From Pseudomonadota bacterium (GTDB taxonomy: Bacteria; Pseudomonadota; Alphaproteobacteria; Sphingomonadales; Sphingomonadaceae), in the NCBI GenBank assembly GCA_039818985.1, contig JBCBSU010000001.1, positions 2,320,367 through 2,384,366 on the forward strand: DNA of 64,000 nucleotides, in the 5' to 3' direction. Numbering within the stretch: position 1 is the stretch's first letter; every line of letters begins with the position of its first letter. Positions 18,040 to 25,918 of this stretch are shown piece by piece. Position numbers and translations under genes: made by a program. Below the pieces are notes generated by a model that was not told where the DNA came from, did not search any database, and saw only the letters and a list, made by a program, of their open reading frames with translations.

Positions 18040-19606
18040 GCCAGACCGCTTGCGAACAACGCTTTCCATATTCTCCACGACAGCTTTTATCGCGCTGTTG
18101 CCCGGCACCGCGAATCCGGCTGCGGCGCAGGTCATCGCTCCGCTTGAGCGTACCGCGCCTAGTGACGGTCCTGAAGATCAGGCCCGGTCTGCGCTGGATA
18201 TCCCCGATGGTGATCAGGCAGGGGCCGGCACCCCGCCCGCGGCGGTGCAGATGCTGACGCTCGACCGGTTGCTCGATAGCTCGGCCCGCTATGCCCCGGC
18301 AATCCTCGAAGCATTGGCCGAAGCGCAATCGGCCAATGCCCGCATCACCGCGGCACAGGGTGCCTTCGATCTGGTGTTCAACGCCGAGAGCTATTCCTAT
18401 CTCACCGGCTTTTACGGCGGCCAATATATCAATGCCGAGGCGGTACAGCCGCTGGCGAATAATGGCGGTCAGATCGAAGTCGGCTATCGCAATTCGCAGG
18501 GGCGCTTCCCGGTCTATAATGACTTTTTCTTCACCAATCAGGTCGGCGAGCTCAAGGCACGCGGCATCTATTCACTGCTGCGCGACAATCTGATCGACGA
18601 ACGCCGCTTCGGCGAGCGCAATGCCCGGCTCAATGCCGAACTGGCCAAGATCGAGACCAATATCGTCGCCATAGGGGTGCAGCAGCGCGCCATCGAAGCC
18701 TATAATAGCTGGGTCGCGGCGGCACAGCAGCTGCGCATCTATCGCCAGCTGCTCAGCCTCGCCAATGATCGGCAGGCCGGCCTCGAACGGCAGGTAGCGC
18801 TGGGCGCACAGGCAGATATCATCCTCACAGAGAACCGGCAGAATATCTTGCGACGCCAGACCTTGCTGGTGCAGGCCGAGCGCAATCTGCAACAGGCGGC
18901 AAACCGGCTGTCGCTGTTCTGGCGTGACGATGACGGCAGGCCGCTGCAACCCGATCCGCGTTCGATTCCCGACCAGTTGCCGCAGCTTGACCGCAACGGC
19001 ACCGAGACCATCGAGGATGTGCTGGCCCGCCGTCCCGACATCCAGATTGTCGAAACCCGTCTCGAACAGGCACGGTTGCAATTGCAACTCGACGAAAACC
19101 TGTTGCGGCCCAAGCTCGATGTGTTCGGCGAGGTTTCCAACGACTTCGGCGCGCTGGGTGCCGGCGGTGCCTCGCGCGACGGGTTTGAGACCATTGTCGG
19201 CCTGCGCTTTTCGGTGCCGTTGCAACGCCGTGAGGCGCGCGGCCGCATCGCCGCGACCCAGGCGCAAATGCAGGCGGTGCGCCGTGCCCGACAACAGGTC
19301 GAGGAGCAGGTCGAAAACACTATAAACGACATCATCATCGATCTGCGCGCAGCGGAAAATCTGCTGCAAATCGCCCGCGATGAAGAACAGGCCGCCGAGA
19401 CAATGGCTGCCGGTGAGCGCCGCCTGTTCCTGGCCGGCGCCAGTGACTTTTTCCTGGTAAACCTGCGTGAGGAAGCCGCCGCCAATGCCAGCATTCGCCG
19501 CTTGCAGGCAGAGTTCAACCTTGCTGCAGCCCGTGCCGATCTCGCCGCCGCATCGGCAGACTTCGATACGCTGGGTCTGGAAAGCGGGATCGGCATTGTG
19601 CCCTAA
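18029..19606 (+). CDS. TolC-family outer-membrane channel
   Basis: 525 residues from the ATG at 18029, chosen because GGAGG lies 8 bases upstream and a signal peptide begins there (TTLSIFSTTAFIALL... cleavage near NPAAAQ). Two outer membrane efflux protein repeats are visible, with RRPDIQIVETRLEQARLQLQ and a long coiled C-terminal half. It is a classical secreted channel, not a lipoprotein, unlike the RND channel at 5367. It overlaps the adaptor gene by 11 bases and ends the operon, 24 bases from the convergent moaC. Confidence 0.93.
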   Translation: MSRKPDRLRTTLSIFSTTAFIALLPGTANPAAAQVIAPLERTAPSDGPEDQARSALDIPDGDQAGAGTPPAAVQMLTLDRLLDSSARYAPAILEALAEAQSANARITAAQGAFDLVFNAESYSYLTGFYGGQYINAEAVQPLANNGGQIEVGYRNSQGRFPVYNDFFFTNQVGELKARGIYSLLRDNLIDERRFGERNARLNAELAKIETNIVAIGVQQRAIEAYNSWVAAAQQLRIYRQLLSLANDRQAGLERQVALGAQADIILTENRQNILRRQTLLVQAERNLQQAANRLSLFWRDDDGRPLQPDPRSIPDQLPQLDRNGTETIEDVLARRPDIQIVETRLEQARLQLQLDENLLRPKLDVFGEVSNDFGALGAGGASRDGFETIVGLRFSVPLQRREARGRIAATQAQMQAVRRARQQVEEQVENTINDIIIDLRAAENLLQIARDEEQAAETMAAGERRLFLAGASDFFLVNLREEAAANASIRRLQAEFNLAAARADLAAASADFDTLGLESGIGIVP

Positions 19607-19630
19607 GCTATTCCCACCCAATTACGGGGG

Positions 19631-20110
19631 CTAGCCGGCTGACCAGTCACCCGACTGTCCGCCCGATTTCTCCACCAGCCGGATATCGCCCATCACCATG
19701 GTCCGGTCGATGGCCTTGATCATGTCATAGACGGTGAGGCAGGCAATGCTGACTGCGGTCAGCGCCTCCATCTCGACTCCGGTTTGCGCCCGGGTCTCGA
19801 CCTCGGCACGCACCGCCACACAGGATTTTTCGTGATCGCATTCGAGTGTCAGCCTTACCGCGCTGAGCGGCAATATATGGCATAAGGGGATCAGCTCGGC
19901 GGTGCGCTTTGTCGCCATGATGCCCGCCAGCTGCGCTGTGCCCAGCACATCGCCCTTGCCGGCCTTGCCTGACATCACCTGCTCCAGCGCTGTTGCCGAC
20001 ATGGTGATATGTCCGGCGGCGACGGCGCGCCGCCGGGTCACCGGCTTGTCGCCGACATCGACCATATGCGCCCGGCCCTTGCTATCGAAATGCGTCATCT
20101 TGTCAGCCAT
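19631..20110 (-). CDS. moaC: Cyclic pyranopterin monophosphate synthase MoaC
   Basis: 159 residues. Second step of molybdopterin synthesis, converting the MoaA product to cyclic pyranopterin monophosphate. The start is ATG 20110, 6 bases after GGAGGAAG; an upstream GTG in frame lies inside moaE and is less likely. Diagnostic segments: MVDVGDKPVTRRRAVA, AQLAGIMATKRTAELIPLCH and VEMEALTAVSIACLTVYDM. It overlaps moaE by 8 bases and is the last of the moaA-D-E-C run read on the minus strand. Confidence 0.97.
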   Translation of the reverse strand: MADKMTHFDSKGRAHMVDVGDKPVTRRRAVAAGHITMSATALEQVMSGKAGKGDVLGTAQLAGIMATKRTAELIPLCHILPLSAVRLTLECDHEKSCVAVRAEVETRAQTGVEMEALTAVSIACLTVYDMIKAIDRTMVMGDIRLVEKSGGQSGDWSAG

Positions 20111-20588
20111 TCTGACCTTCCTCCCAGCGCTCGCGGTCACGATAATCCTGATCGCGCGGCGCTATCCATTTCTTGCCGGCACGGGTGATCTCGCATTTCC
20201 AGAAAGCGGCCTCGGTCTTCAGCCAGTCCATCAGGAAATCGGCTGCGGCAAAGGCAGCGCGCCGATGGCGTGCCGTGGCTGCGACAAAGACAATGGGATC
20301 GCCCGGCACCATATCACCAATGCGATGGACAATATGGCAGTGTCCCAGCGGCCAGCGCGCCCGCGCCTGCTCTATGCCGTCAGCGATACTCTGCTCGGTA
20401 AAGCCGGGATAATGCTGCAGCCGTAATAGGGTAATCTCTGCTGCCATCGCATCATCGCTATGCGGCCGCGCTATACCGGTAAAGCTGGCCATTGCACCCT
20501 CACCTGCGATCTTCTGACGCACTGCGCGATGCTCGGCCTCCGGGTCAATCGGACCATTGGCGCAACGGACATGATCATTGCCTGTCAT
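20103..20588 (-). CDS. moaE: Molybdopterin synthase catalytic subunit MoaE
   Basis: 161 residues. Large subunit of molybdopterin synthase, which with MoaD inserts the two dithiolene sulfurs. Conserved blocks: GAMASFTGIARPHS near residue 35, ITLLRLQHYPG, HRIGDMVPGDPIVFVAATARHRRAAFAA and the catalytic Lys region VWKxE here read as AAFWKCEITRAGKKWI. Its ATG at 20588 is 3 bases from the moaD stop. Confidence 0.96.
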   Translation of the reverse strand: MTGNDHVRCANGPIDPEAEHRAVRQKIAGEGAMASFTGIARPHSDDAMAAEITLLRLQHYPGFTEQSIADGIEQARARWPLGHCHIVHRIGDMVPGDPIVFVAATARHRRAAFAAADFLMDWLKTEAAFWKCEITRAGKKWIAPRDQDYRDRERWEEGQNG

Positions 20589-20591
20589 GTC

Positions 20592-20849
20592 CTAACCGCC
20601 ACTGACCGGCGACAGCAGCGCCACCTCTTCACCTCCGGCCAGCGCATGACCCGGTTCGACAATCACCTGATCGACAGCGACACGAAAGCGCGGCTGATCG
20701 ATAAGCGGCTGCAACGCTGCATTGGCCACGCACAACCGGTCGAGCAGCGCCTGCACCGTAGCGGCGCCATCGATGGAATGCTCGCCCGTGGCAACCACAT
20801 CGCCAACCGCGCCATAGGCGTGCAGTATGATTTTCGGCTCTCCGGTCAT
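20592..20849 (-). CDS. moaD: Molybdopterin synthase sulfur carrier MoaD
   Basis: 85 residues with a ubiquitin-like pattern and the diagnostic C-terminal Gly-Gly (EVALLSPVSGG), the site of thiocarboxylate formation. It overlaps moaA by four bases (ATGA) and precedes moaE. Length matches the family. Confidence 0.94.
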   Translation of the reverse strand: MTGEPKIILHAYGAVGDVVATGEHSIDGAATVQALLDRLCVANAALQPLIDQPRFRVAVDQVIVEPGHALAGGEEVALLSPVSGG

Positions 20850-21856
20850 CCGCCGGTCACCGCCATCGCCCGCGTCACGGCTGCGCGTCCGGCATCATGC
20901 GCGGCGACGAAATCATGCTGCGCCGGCTTCTGTCGCAATGCCTTGCGCGTCAGTTCCGCCAGCGCCGCATCGTCACCGCCGCCGCGCATGATATGGCGAA
21001 AATCAAAATAGAGGTCGTGACCAAGACAGGGATAGAGCCGCCCGGTTGCGGTGATACGGATGCGGTTGCAGCTGGCGCAGAAATTGTCGCTCATCGGTGT
21101 GATAAAACCGATACGACCACCGGTTTCTTTCACCGCGACATAATGCGACGGCCCCGCGGTACGAACATCAAGCGGCACCAGCGTCCAGCGCGCCGCCAGC
21201 TTGTGCCGCACATCCGTCAACGAAACATAGCCACAATCCTCGCTGCCACTGGCCATTGGCATCTTCTCGATCAGCGATATGTCATGGCCCTGGCCATGCG
21301 CCCATTCGACCGTCTCGAACACCGCATCAACAGGATCGCGACCATCAACAACCATGTTGATCTTGACCGCCAGCCCAGCCTGACTGGCGGCGGCAATGCC
21401 GTCAAGCACCGTTTCCAACCGGCCCAGTCGGGTGATCGCGGCAAACCGCTCGGGCCGCAGGCTGTCGAGCGACACATTGACCCGTCTTAGCCCCAGATCG
21501 GCCAGCGCATCGGCATGGCGCGCCAGTCTTGTGCCATTGGTGGTCAGCAGCAGCTCGCTCAGGCCTCCACCATCCAGATGCCGTGCCAGCCGCCGCATCA
21601 GCGGCAGCGTATCGCTGCGCACCAGCGGTTCGCCTCCAGTGATGCGAATATGATCGACGCCATGAGCGATGAACAGGCTTGCCAGCCTGTCCAGTTCCTC
21701 CAGGCTGAGAAGATCGGCGCGCGGCGCAAATGTCTGATCCCGTGGCATGCAGTAAGTGCAGCGCAGATCGCAGCGATCAGTTACCGACAGCCGTACATAG
21801 CGCACCGCACGGTCATGCATGTCGACAAGTGGTGAAGCGGGCAAGGGCGGCGTCAT
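20846..21856 (-). CDS. moaA: GTP 3',8-cyclase MoaA (radical SAM)
   Basis: 336 residues from ATG 21856. First step of molybdenum cofactor synthesis. The N-terminal radical SAM cluster motif is CDLRCTYC (C-x3-C-x2-C) near residue 27, with ITGGEPLVR next to it. The second cluster, which binds substrate, is CASCNRIRITATGRLYPC. The C-terminus ends in Gly-Gly (AVTGG), which MoaA needs for catalysis. Longer frames reaching 22006 run into the TauE-type permease gene and are not needed. The start overlaps the stop of that permease. Confidence 0.96.
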   Translation of the reverse strand: MTPPLPASPLVDMHDRAVRYVRLSVTDRCDLRCTYCMPRDQTFAPRADLLSLEELDRLASLFIAHGVDHIRITGGEPLVRSDTLPLMRRLARHLDGGGLSELLLTTNGTRLARHADALADLGLRRVNVSLDSLRPERFAAITRLGRLETVLDGIAAASQAGLAVKINMVVDGRDPVDAVFETVEWAHGQGHDISLIEKMPMASGSEDCGYVSLTDVRHKLAARWTLVPLDVRTAGPSHYVAVKETGGRIGFITPMSDNFCASCNRIRITATGRLYPCLGHDLYFDFRHIMRGGGDDAALAELTRKALRQKPAQHDFVAAHDAGRAAVTRAMAVTGG

Positions 21857-22623
21857 AGACCGGCGACTGTAAGCCAAATCAGCCGTATCGCAACCATCAG
21901 GATCAGTACGGCAGTGCCGCGCTGCATCCAGATCAGCGGTAATTTCTTCGCGCCAAGCCAGGAGCCGATACCACCGCCGACGAGCACCGCAGGCAGCAAC
22001 GGCCAATAGCCGATAAGCGCGGCAATCGCCGTGCCATCATCCGCCAGTCGGGCAAATTGGCCCGACAGGCCGGTAAAAGAATTGCCGACGATGAACAGCG
22101 ATGCGGTGCCGGCAATGGCGCGGCTGTCACCCCAGCGGGCGAGATAGAGCAAAGGCGCAAGAAAGATGCCACCGCCAATACCGACAATGCCCGCCAGCAG
22201 GCCGAGAAAACCCGCCATCGGCAACAGCATGATGGGCGGCGCCTTATGCTCCGGCGCAGCTTCGGCAACAGCCAGCGGCGGTTGGTAAAACAGCATGATG
22301 CCACCGGCGACCAGCAGCGATAGCCCAAGCAAGGCGGTAAATTGCGGCTGCGACACCGACAACAGCCCGCCGACCCAGGCGCAAGGCAGCGCGATACCGA
22401 CCAGTGGCCATGCCCGCCGCCAGGGAATATGGCCGGCCCGGGCAAAGCGCCAGCACCCACCGCTGGTCACTGCGATATTGCAGATCAGCGACAGCACCGG
22501 CAGGATACGATAGTCCGTGCCCGCCAGCGCCAGCAGCGCAGTATAGCTCGACCCGCCGCCAAAACCGACCGCAGCATAAAGCAGCGCGATCAGGAAGAAT
22601 GCGGGAGCTAGGAGCAAGGGCAT
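21853..22623 (-). CDS. TSUP/TauE-SafE family membrane permease
   Basis: 256 residues from ATG 22623; a longer frame would read back into the tRNA-Leu and is rejected. About eight hydrophobic segments, with the two family repeats visible as LLYAAVGFGGGSSYTALLAL and GLLAGIVGIGGGIFLAPLL. Such proteins export or import small sulfur-containing or organic anions (sulfite, sulfonates, sulfoacetate). It overlaps moaA by four bases and so is expressed with the moa genes; a link to sulfur or molybdate-enzyme metabolism is plausible but unproven. Confidence 0.88.
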   Translation of the reverse strand: MPLLLAPAFFLIALLYAAVGFGGGSSYTALLALAGTDYRILPVLSLICNIAVTSGGCWRFARAGHIPWRRAWPLVGIALPCAWVGGLLSVSQPQFTALLGLSLLVAGGIMLFYQPPLAVAEAAPEHKAPPIMLLPMAGFLGLLAGIVGIGGGIFLAPLLYLARWGDSRAIAGTASLFIVGNSFTGLSGQFARLADDGTAIAALIGYWPLLPAVLVGGGIGSWLGAKKLPLIWMQRGTAVLILMVAIRLIWLTVAGL

Positions 22624-22641
22624 TATCAGATCATGAAAAGC

Positions 22642-22729
22642 TGGTGCGGACGGCGGGACTTGAACCCGCACACCCAGTTATGGATAGCAGATTTTAAGTC
22701 TGCTGCGTCTACCATTTCGCCACGTCCGC
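22642..22729 (-). tRNA. tRNA-Leu (anticodon TAA)
   Basis: Read on the minus strand: acceptor GCGGACG with CGTCCGC, anticodon stem GCAGA/TCTGC around CTTAAAA (anticodon TAA, codon TTA), a long variable arm as expected for Leu, T arm GCGGG/CCCGC around TTCAAGT, discriminator A and encoded CCA (22642-22644). Confidence 0.97.
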
Positions 22730-22760
22730 TCGCTACGCCAGCGCTGTCGCATCACGCACC

Positions 22761-22805
22761 CCAAAGTGCAAGGGGCCAAAGTGCAAGGGGCCAAAGTGCA
22801 AGAGG
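22761..22805. repeat. Tandem repeat, three copies of a 15-bp unit
   Basis: CCAAAGTGCAAGGGG at 22761-22775 and 22776-22790, then a slightly altered copy at 22791-22805, lying between the tRNA-Leu and ihfB. Likely variable by slippage; no coding role seen. Confidence 0.9.
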
Positions 22806-22867
22806 GGGAAGGCCGGATTTGTTGCGCGGTGATTTTTGCCGGTCCTGATGACGGCAAGCGGTAGGCC

Positions 22868-23146
22868 TCAGCCGTTCAGCCGCTCACGCATTTCCTTGCC
22901 CGGCTTGAAATAGGGCACACGCTTGGCAGGGACATCGACGGGTTCACCGGTGCGTGGGTTGCGGCCCTTGCGTGGCTCACGCTTGCGGGTCGAGAAAGCG
23001 CCAAAGCCGCGCAGTTCGACACGACCATCATCGGCCAGCTGCTGGATGATCTGGTTGAAGAAAATATCGACGATCTTCTCGATCTCGTCCGGCTTGAGTC
23101 CTGGATTTTCATCGGCCAGTTTCTGCAATAACTCTGAACGGATCAT
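22868..23146 (-). CDS. ihfB: Integration host factor subunit beta
   Basis: 92 residues from ATG 23146 (an earlier in-frame start would add 13 non-conserved residues). DNA-bending nucleoid protein. The sequence [19 protein letters not shown] and the DNA-binding arm [20 protein letters not shown] match the IHF beta branch of the HU/IHF family (about 92-95 residues). It lies downstream of rpsA in the same direction, the same rpsA-ihfB neighbourhood found in many Proteobacteria, although a terminator (23318-23351) separates them. Confidence 0.93.
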   Translation of the reverse strand: MIRSELLQKLADENPGLKPDEIEKIVDIFFNQIIQQLADDGRVELRGFGAFSTRKREPRKGRNPRTGEPVDVPAKRVPYFKPGKEMRERLNG

Positions 23147-23317
23147 AAGCTGAACTCCCAAGGAACCATAAGCGACCGGGATCATCTGCGCCGAATATCA
23201 TCTCTCCGCATCGGCTTTGCGCATGCCTGCTCGCTACGGCTGCGCTCGAAACATGCATAGTGGCAGAAGTTGTGAGATAATACAATGTTATACGGCGATG
23301 ATATCACAAGATGATAC

Positions 23318-23351
23318 AAAAACGGGGACAGACTGTTGTCCGTCCCCGTTT
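23318..23351 (-). terminator. Rho-independent terminator of rpsA
   Basis: On the minus strand, 10-bp complementary arms AAACGGGGAC (23351-23342) and GTCCCCGTTT (23329-23320) enclose a 12-base loop and run into a TTTTT tract (23322-23318). It lies 33 bases after the rpsA stop codon. Confidence 0.88.
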
Positions 23352-23383
23352 GGGCATTGCGTTGCCTGCCAGCGGAAAGCGGC

Positions 23384-25084
23384 TCAGTCTTTCTTCTTCA
23401 GCGCTTCACCGAGAATATCGCCCAGGCTGGCACCCGAGTCGGAAGAGCCATATTGCTCGACCGCCTGCTTCTCTTCGGCAAGCTGCAGCGCCTTGATCGA
23501 GAAATTCGGCTTTTTCGAACGGTCGAAGCCGATGACGGTTGCATCGAACTTCTGGCCGGTCTGGAAACGATCGGGACGCTGCTCGTCACGGTCACGGCCC
23601 AGATCCGAACGCTTGATGAAGCCGGTGGCGCCATCTTCACCCGCCTGAACCTCGAGACCGCCGTCGCGAACCTCGAGAACGGTAACGGTAACAACCTGCC
23701 CTTTGCGCAGACCGCTGGAAGCGGCGCCGCCAACAGCCGGAGCACCTTTTTCAAGCTGCTTCATGCCGAGCGAAATACGCTCCTTCTCCGGATCGATATC
23801 GAGCACGATCGCCTTTACCTGCTCGCCCTTGCGGTGCAGGTTGAGCGCGTCTTCGCCGGAAATGCCCCAGGCAATATCCGACATGTGCACCATGCCGTCG
23901 ACATCGCCATCGAGACCGATGAACAGTCCGAATTCGGTGGCGTTCTTGACTTCGCCCTCGACTTCGCTGCCCACCGGATGCGCCTCGGCAAAGGCTTCCC
24001 ATGGGTTGCTCTGCGCCTGTTTCAGGCCAAGCGAAATTCGGCGCTTGTCGCTGTCGACTTCGAGCACCATGACCTCGACTTCCTGGCTGGTCGAGACGAT
24101 CTTGCCCGGATGGACATTCTTCTTGGTCCAGCTCATCTCGGAAACGTGGACCAGACCTTCAATACCCGGCTCCAGCTCGACAAAGGCACCATATTCGGTG
24201 ATGTTGGTAACCGCGCCGCTGAGCTTCGCGCCGACCGGATATTTGGCGGCAGCGCCTTCCCATGGATCGCTTTCCAGCTGCTTCATGCCGAGCGAGATAC
24301 GCTGGGTTTCCTGGTTGATGCGGATGATCTGCACCTTGGCGGTGTCGCCGATATTGACGACTTCGCTGGGGTGATTGATCCGCTTGTAGCTCATATCGGT
24401 GACGTGGAGCAGGCCGTCAATGCCGCCCAGATCGACGAATGCGCCATAATCGGTGATGTTCTTGACCACGCCCTCAATGACCTGACCTTCGGTGAGGTTC
24501 TGGATCAGGCCCGAACGCTGTTCGGCACGCGTCTCTTCAAGGACGGCGCGGCGCGAGACAACAATGTTGCCGCGGCGGCGGTCCATTTTGAGGATCTGGA
24601 ATGGCTGGGGGATATCCATCAACGGGGTAACGTCGCGCACCGGGCGGATATCGACCTGGCTGCCGGGCAGGAACGCCACAGCGCCATCAAGATCAACGGT
24701 GAAGCCGCCTTTGACGCGGCCATAGATGACACCCTCAACGCGCTTGCCTTCGCCAAATTCGTTTTCCAGCTTGTCCCATGCAGCTTCGCGGCGAGCGCGA
24801 TCGCGCGACAGCATCGCTTCGCCATCGGCATTTTCGACGCGGTCGACATAGACCTCGACTTCGTCACCGATCTTCAATTCGGCTTTCTGGCCGGGCGCGG
24901 CGAATTCGCGCAGCGCCACGCGGCCTTCGGATTTCAGACCCACATCGATGACAGCCTTGTCATTTTCGATGCCGGTTACGGTGCCTTTGACGACGCGGCC
25001 TTCAAAGCCGCCATCTTCGCCACCGAGTGATTCGTTAAGCATTGCCGCGAAATCATCGCGTGTTGGATTTGCCGCAGAGGCCAT
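23384..25084 (-). CDS. rpsA: 30S ribosomal protein S1
   Basis: 566 residues, normal for a six-repeat S1 (Escherichia coli 557). Six OB-fold S1 domains follow one another; typical motifs are VDVGLKSEGRVALREF (domain 1), GGFTVDLDGAVAFLPGSQVD (domain 2), GAFVDLGGIDGLLHVTDMSY (3), GAFVELEPGIEGLVHVSEMS (4), EFGLFIGLDGDVDGMVHMSD (5) and a shortened sixth. It holds mRNA on the 30S subunit. It lies downstream of cmk, with about 200 bases between, and has its own terminator. Confidence 0.98.
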   Translation of the reverse strand: MASAANPTRDDFAAMLNESLGGEDGGFEGRVVKGTVTGIENDKAVIDVGLKSEGRVALREFAAPGQKAELKIGDEVEVYVDRVENADGEAMLSRDRARREAAWDKLENEFGEGKRVEGVIYGRVKGGFTVDLDGAVAFLPGSQVDIRPVRDVTPLMDIPQPFQILKMDRRRGNIVVSRRAVLEETRAEQRSGLIQNLTEGQVIEGVVKNITDYGAFVDLGGIDGLLHVTDMSYKRINHPSEVVNIGDTAKVQIIRINQETQRISLGMKQLESDPWEGAAAKYPVGAKLSGAVTNITEYGAFVELEPGIEGLVHVSEMSWTKKNVHPGKIVSTSQEVEVMVLEVDSDKRRISLGLKQAQSNPWEAFAEAHPVGSEVEGEVKNATEFGLFIGLDGDVDGMVHMSDIAWGISGEDALNLHRKGEQVKAIVLDIDPEKERISLGMKQLEKGAPAVGGAASSGLRKGQVVTVTVLEVRDGGLEVQAGEDGATGFIKRSDLGRDRDEQRPDRFQTGQKFDATVIGFDRSKKPNFSIKALQLAEEKQAVEQYGSSDSGASLGDILGEALKKKD

Positions 25085-25288
25085 AAAGTAGTCCTTATAT
25101 ATTCATTTTTCCGGCCAATCGGTTGTCTCCGATGGTCTTGGGCCGAACTGCCGCCAATACCGAATATATTGGCAGCATTCCCAAAGCGTTAGCAGCTTTG
25201 CACAGCAGGCAGATACGCCAATAGCGACAAGCGATGAAAGCGCTGTTGCGCCCCCGCTTGCCGGTCTCATATTGTACGTGATGGACCG

Positions 25289-25918
25289 TTAACGGCCTTC
25301 TATCCTGCTGTTCACCGCAGCAATCGCCTCGCGAACGGCGGCGTCTATAGTCATATCCGAGGTATCTAGCAAGTGTGCGTCGATCGCGGGGATCAGCGGC
25401 GCGGCGGCACGGGAACTGTCACGGGCATCGCGCCGCTCGATATTGGCACGAATTTCATCCGCATCGGGAACCTCACCAGAGCGCTCCATTTCCGCGACCC
25501 GACGCTCGGTACGGGCATCGACACTGGCGGTGACAAACAGCTTGGCATCGGCATCGGGCGCAATCACCGTGCCGATATCGCGCCCGTCCAATATGGCACC
25601 GCCGGGCTGTTGCGCGAAATCCTGCTGGCGTTTGAACAGGGCTTCGCGCACTTCAGGGTGCACGGAGACCCGGCTCGCCAGCCCGCCGGTACGCTCATCA
25701 CGCAACACCGGATCATCGAGCATGGCATCGGGAAAAGCGCACGCCGCCAACGCATCACCTGGATCATCAGGATTGCCACCCATCAGCGCGACATTATGCC
25801 CGACAGCACGGTAGAGCAGCCCGGTATCGAGATGCGGCAGGCCAAAATGCCTGGCCAATGCCTTGGCAATCGTGCCCTTGCCCGAAGCGCTGGGTCCATC
25901 AACGGCGATAACGGTCAT
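25289..25918 (-). CDS. cmk: Cytidylate kinase
   Basis: 209 residues. Phosphorylates CMP and dCMP using ATP. The P-loop is at the N-terminus (VDGPSASGKGTIAKALAR), followed by DTGLLYRAVG, DGRDIGTVI and RDARDSSRAAAPL, all diagnostic of Cmk. The ATG at 25918 overlaps the stop of the upstream hydrolase gene. In related bacteria cmk usually follows aroA directly; here three genes lie between them. Confidence 0.97.
   Translation of the reverse strand: MTVIAVDGPSASGKGTIAKALARHFGLPHLDTGLLYRAVGHNVALMGGNPDDPGDALAACAFPDAMLDDPVLRDERTGGLASRVSVHPEVREALFKRQQDFAQQPGGAILDGRDIGTVIAPDADAKLFVTASVDARTERRVAEMERSGEVPDADEIRANIERRDARDSSRAAAPLIPAIDAHLLDTSDMTIDAAVREAIAAVNSRIEGR

Noticed and set aside
22633-22848. Open frame with SARGQ repeats over the tRNA-Leu and the 15-bp tandem repeat
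   Set aside because: It runs through a tRNA gene, and the amino-acid repeats are simply the translated tandem repeat.
23336-25030. 564-codon plus-strand open frame opposite rpsA
   Set aside because: Lies entirely antisense to ribosomal protein S1 and has repetitive, family-free content reflecting the S1 repeats.
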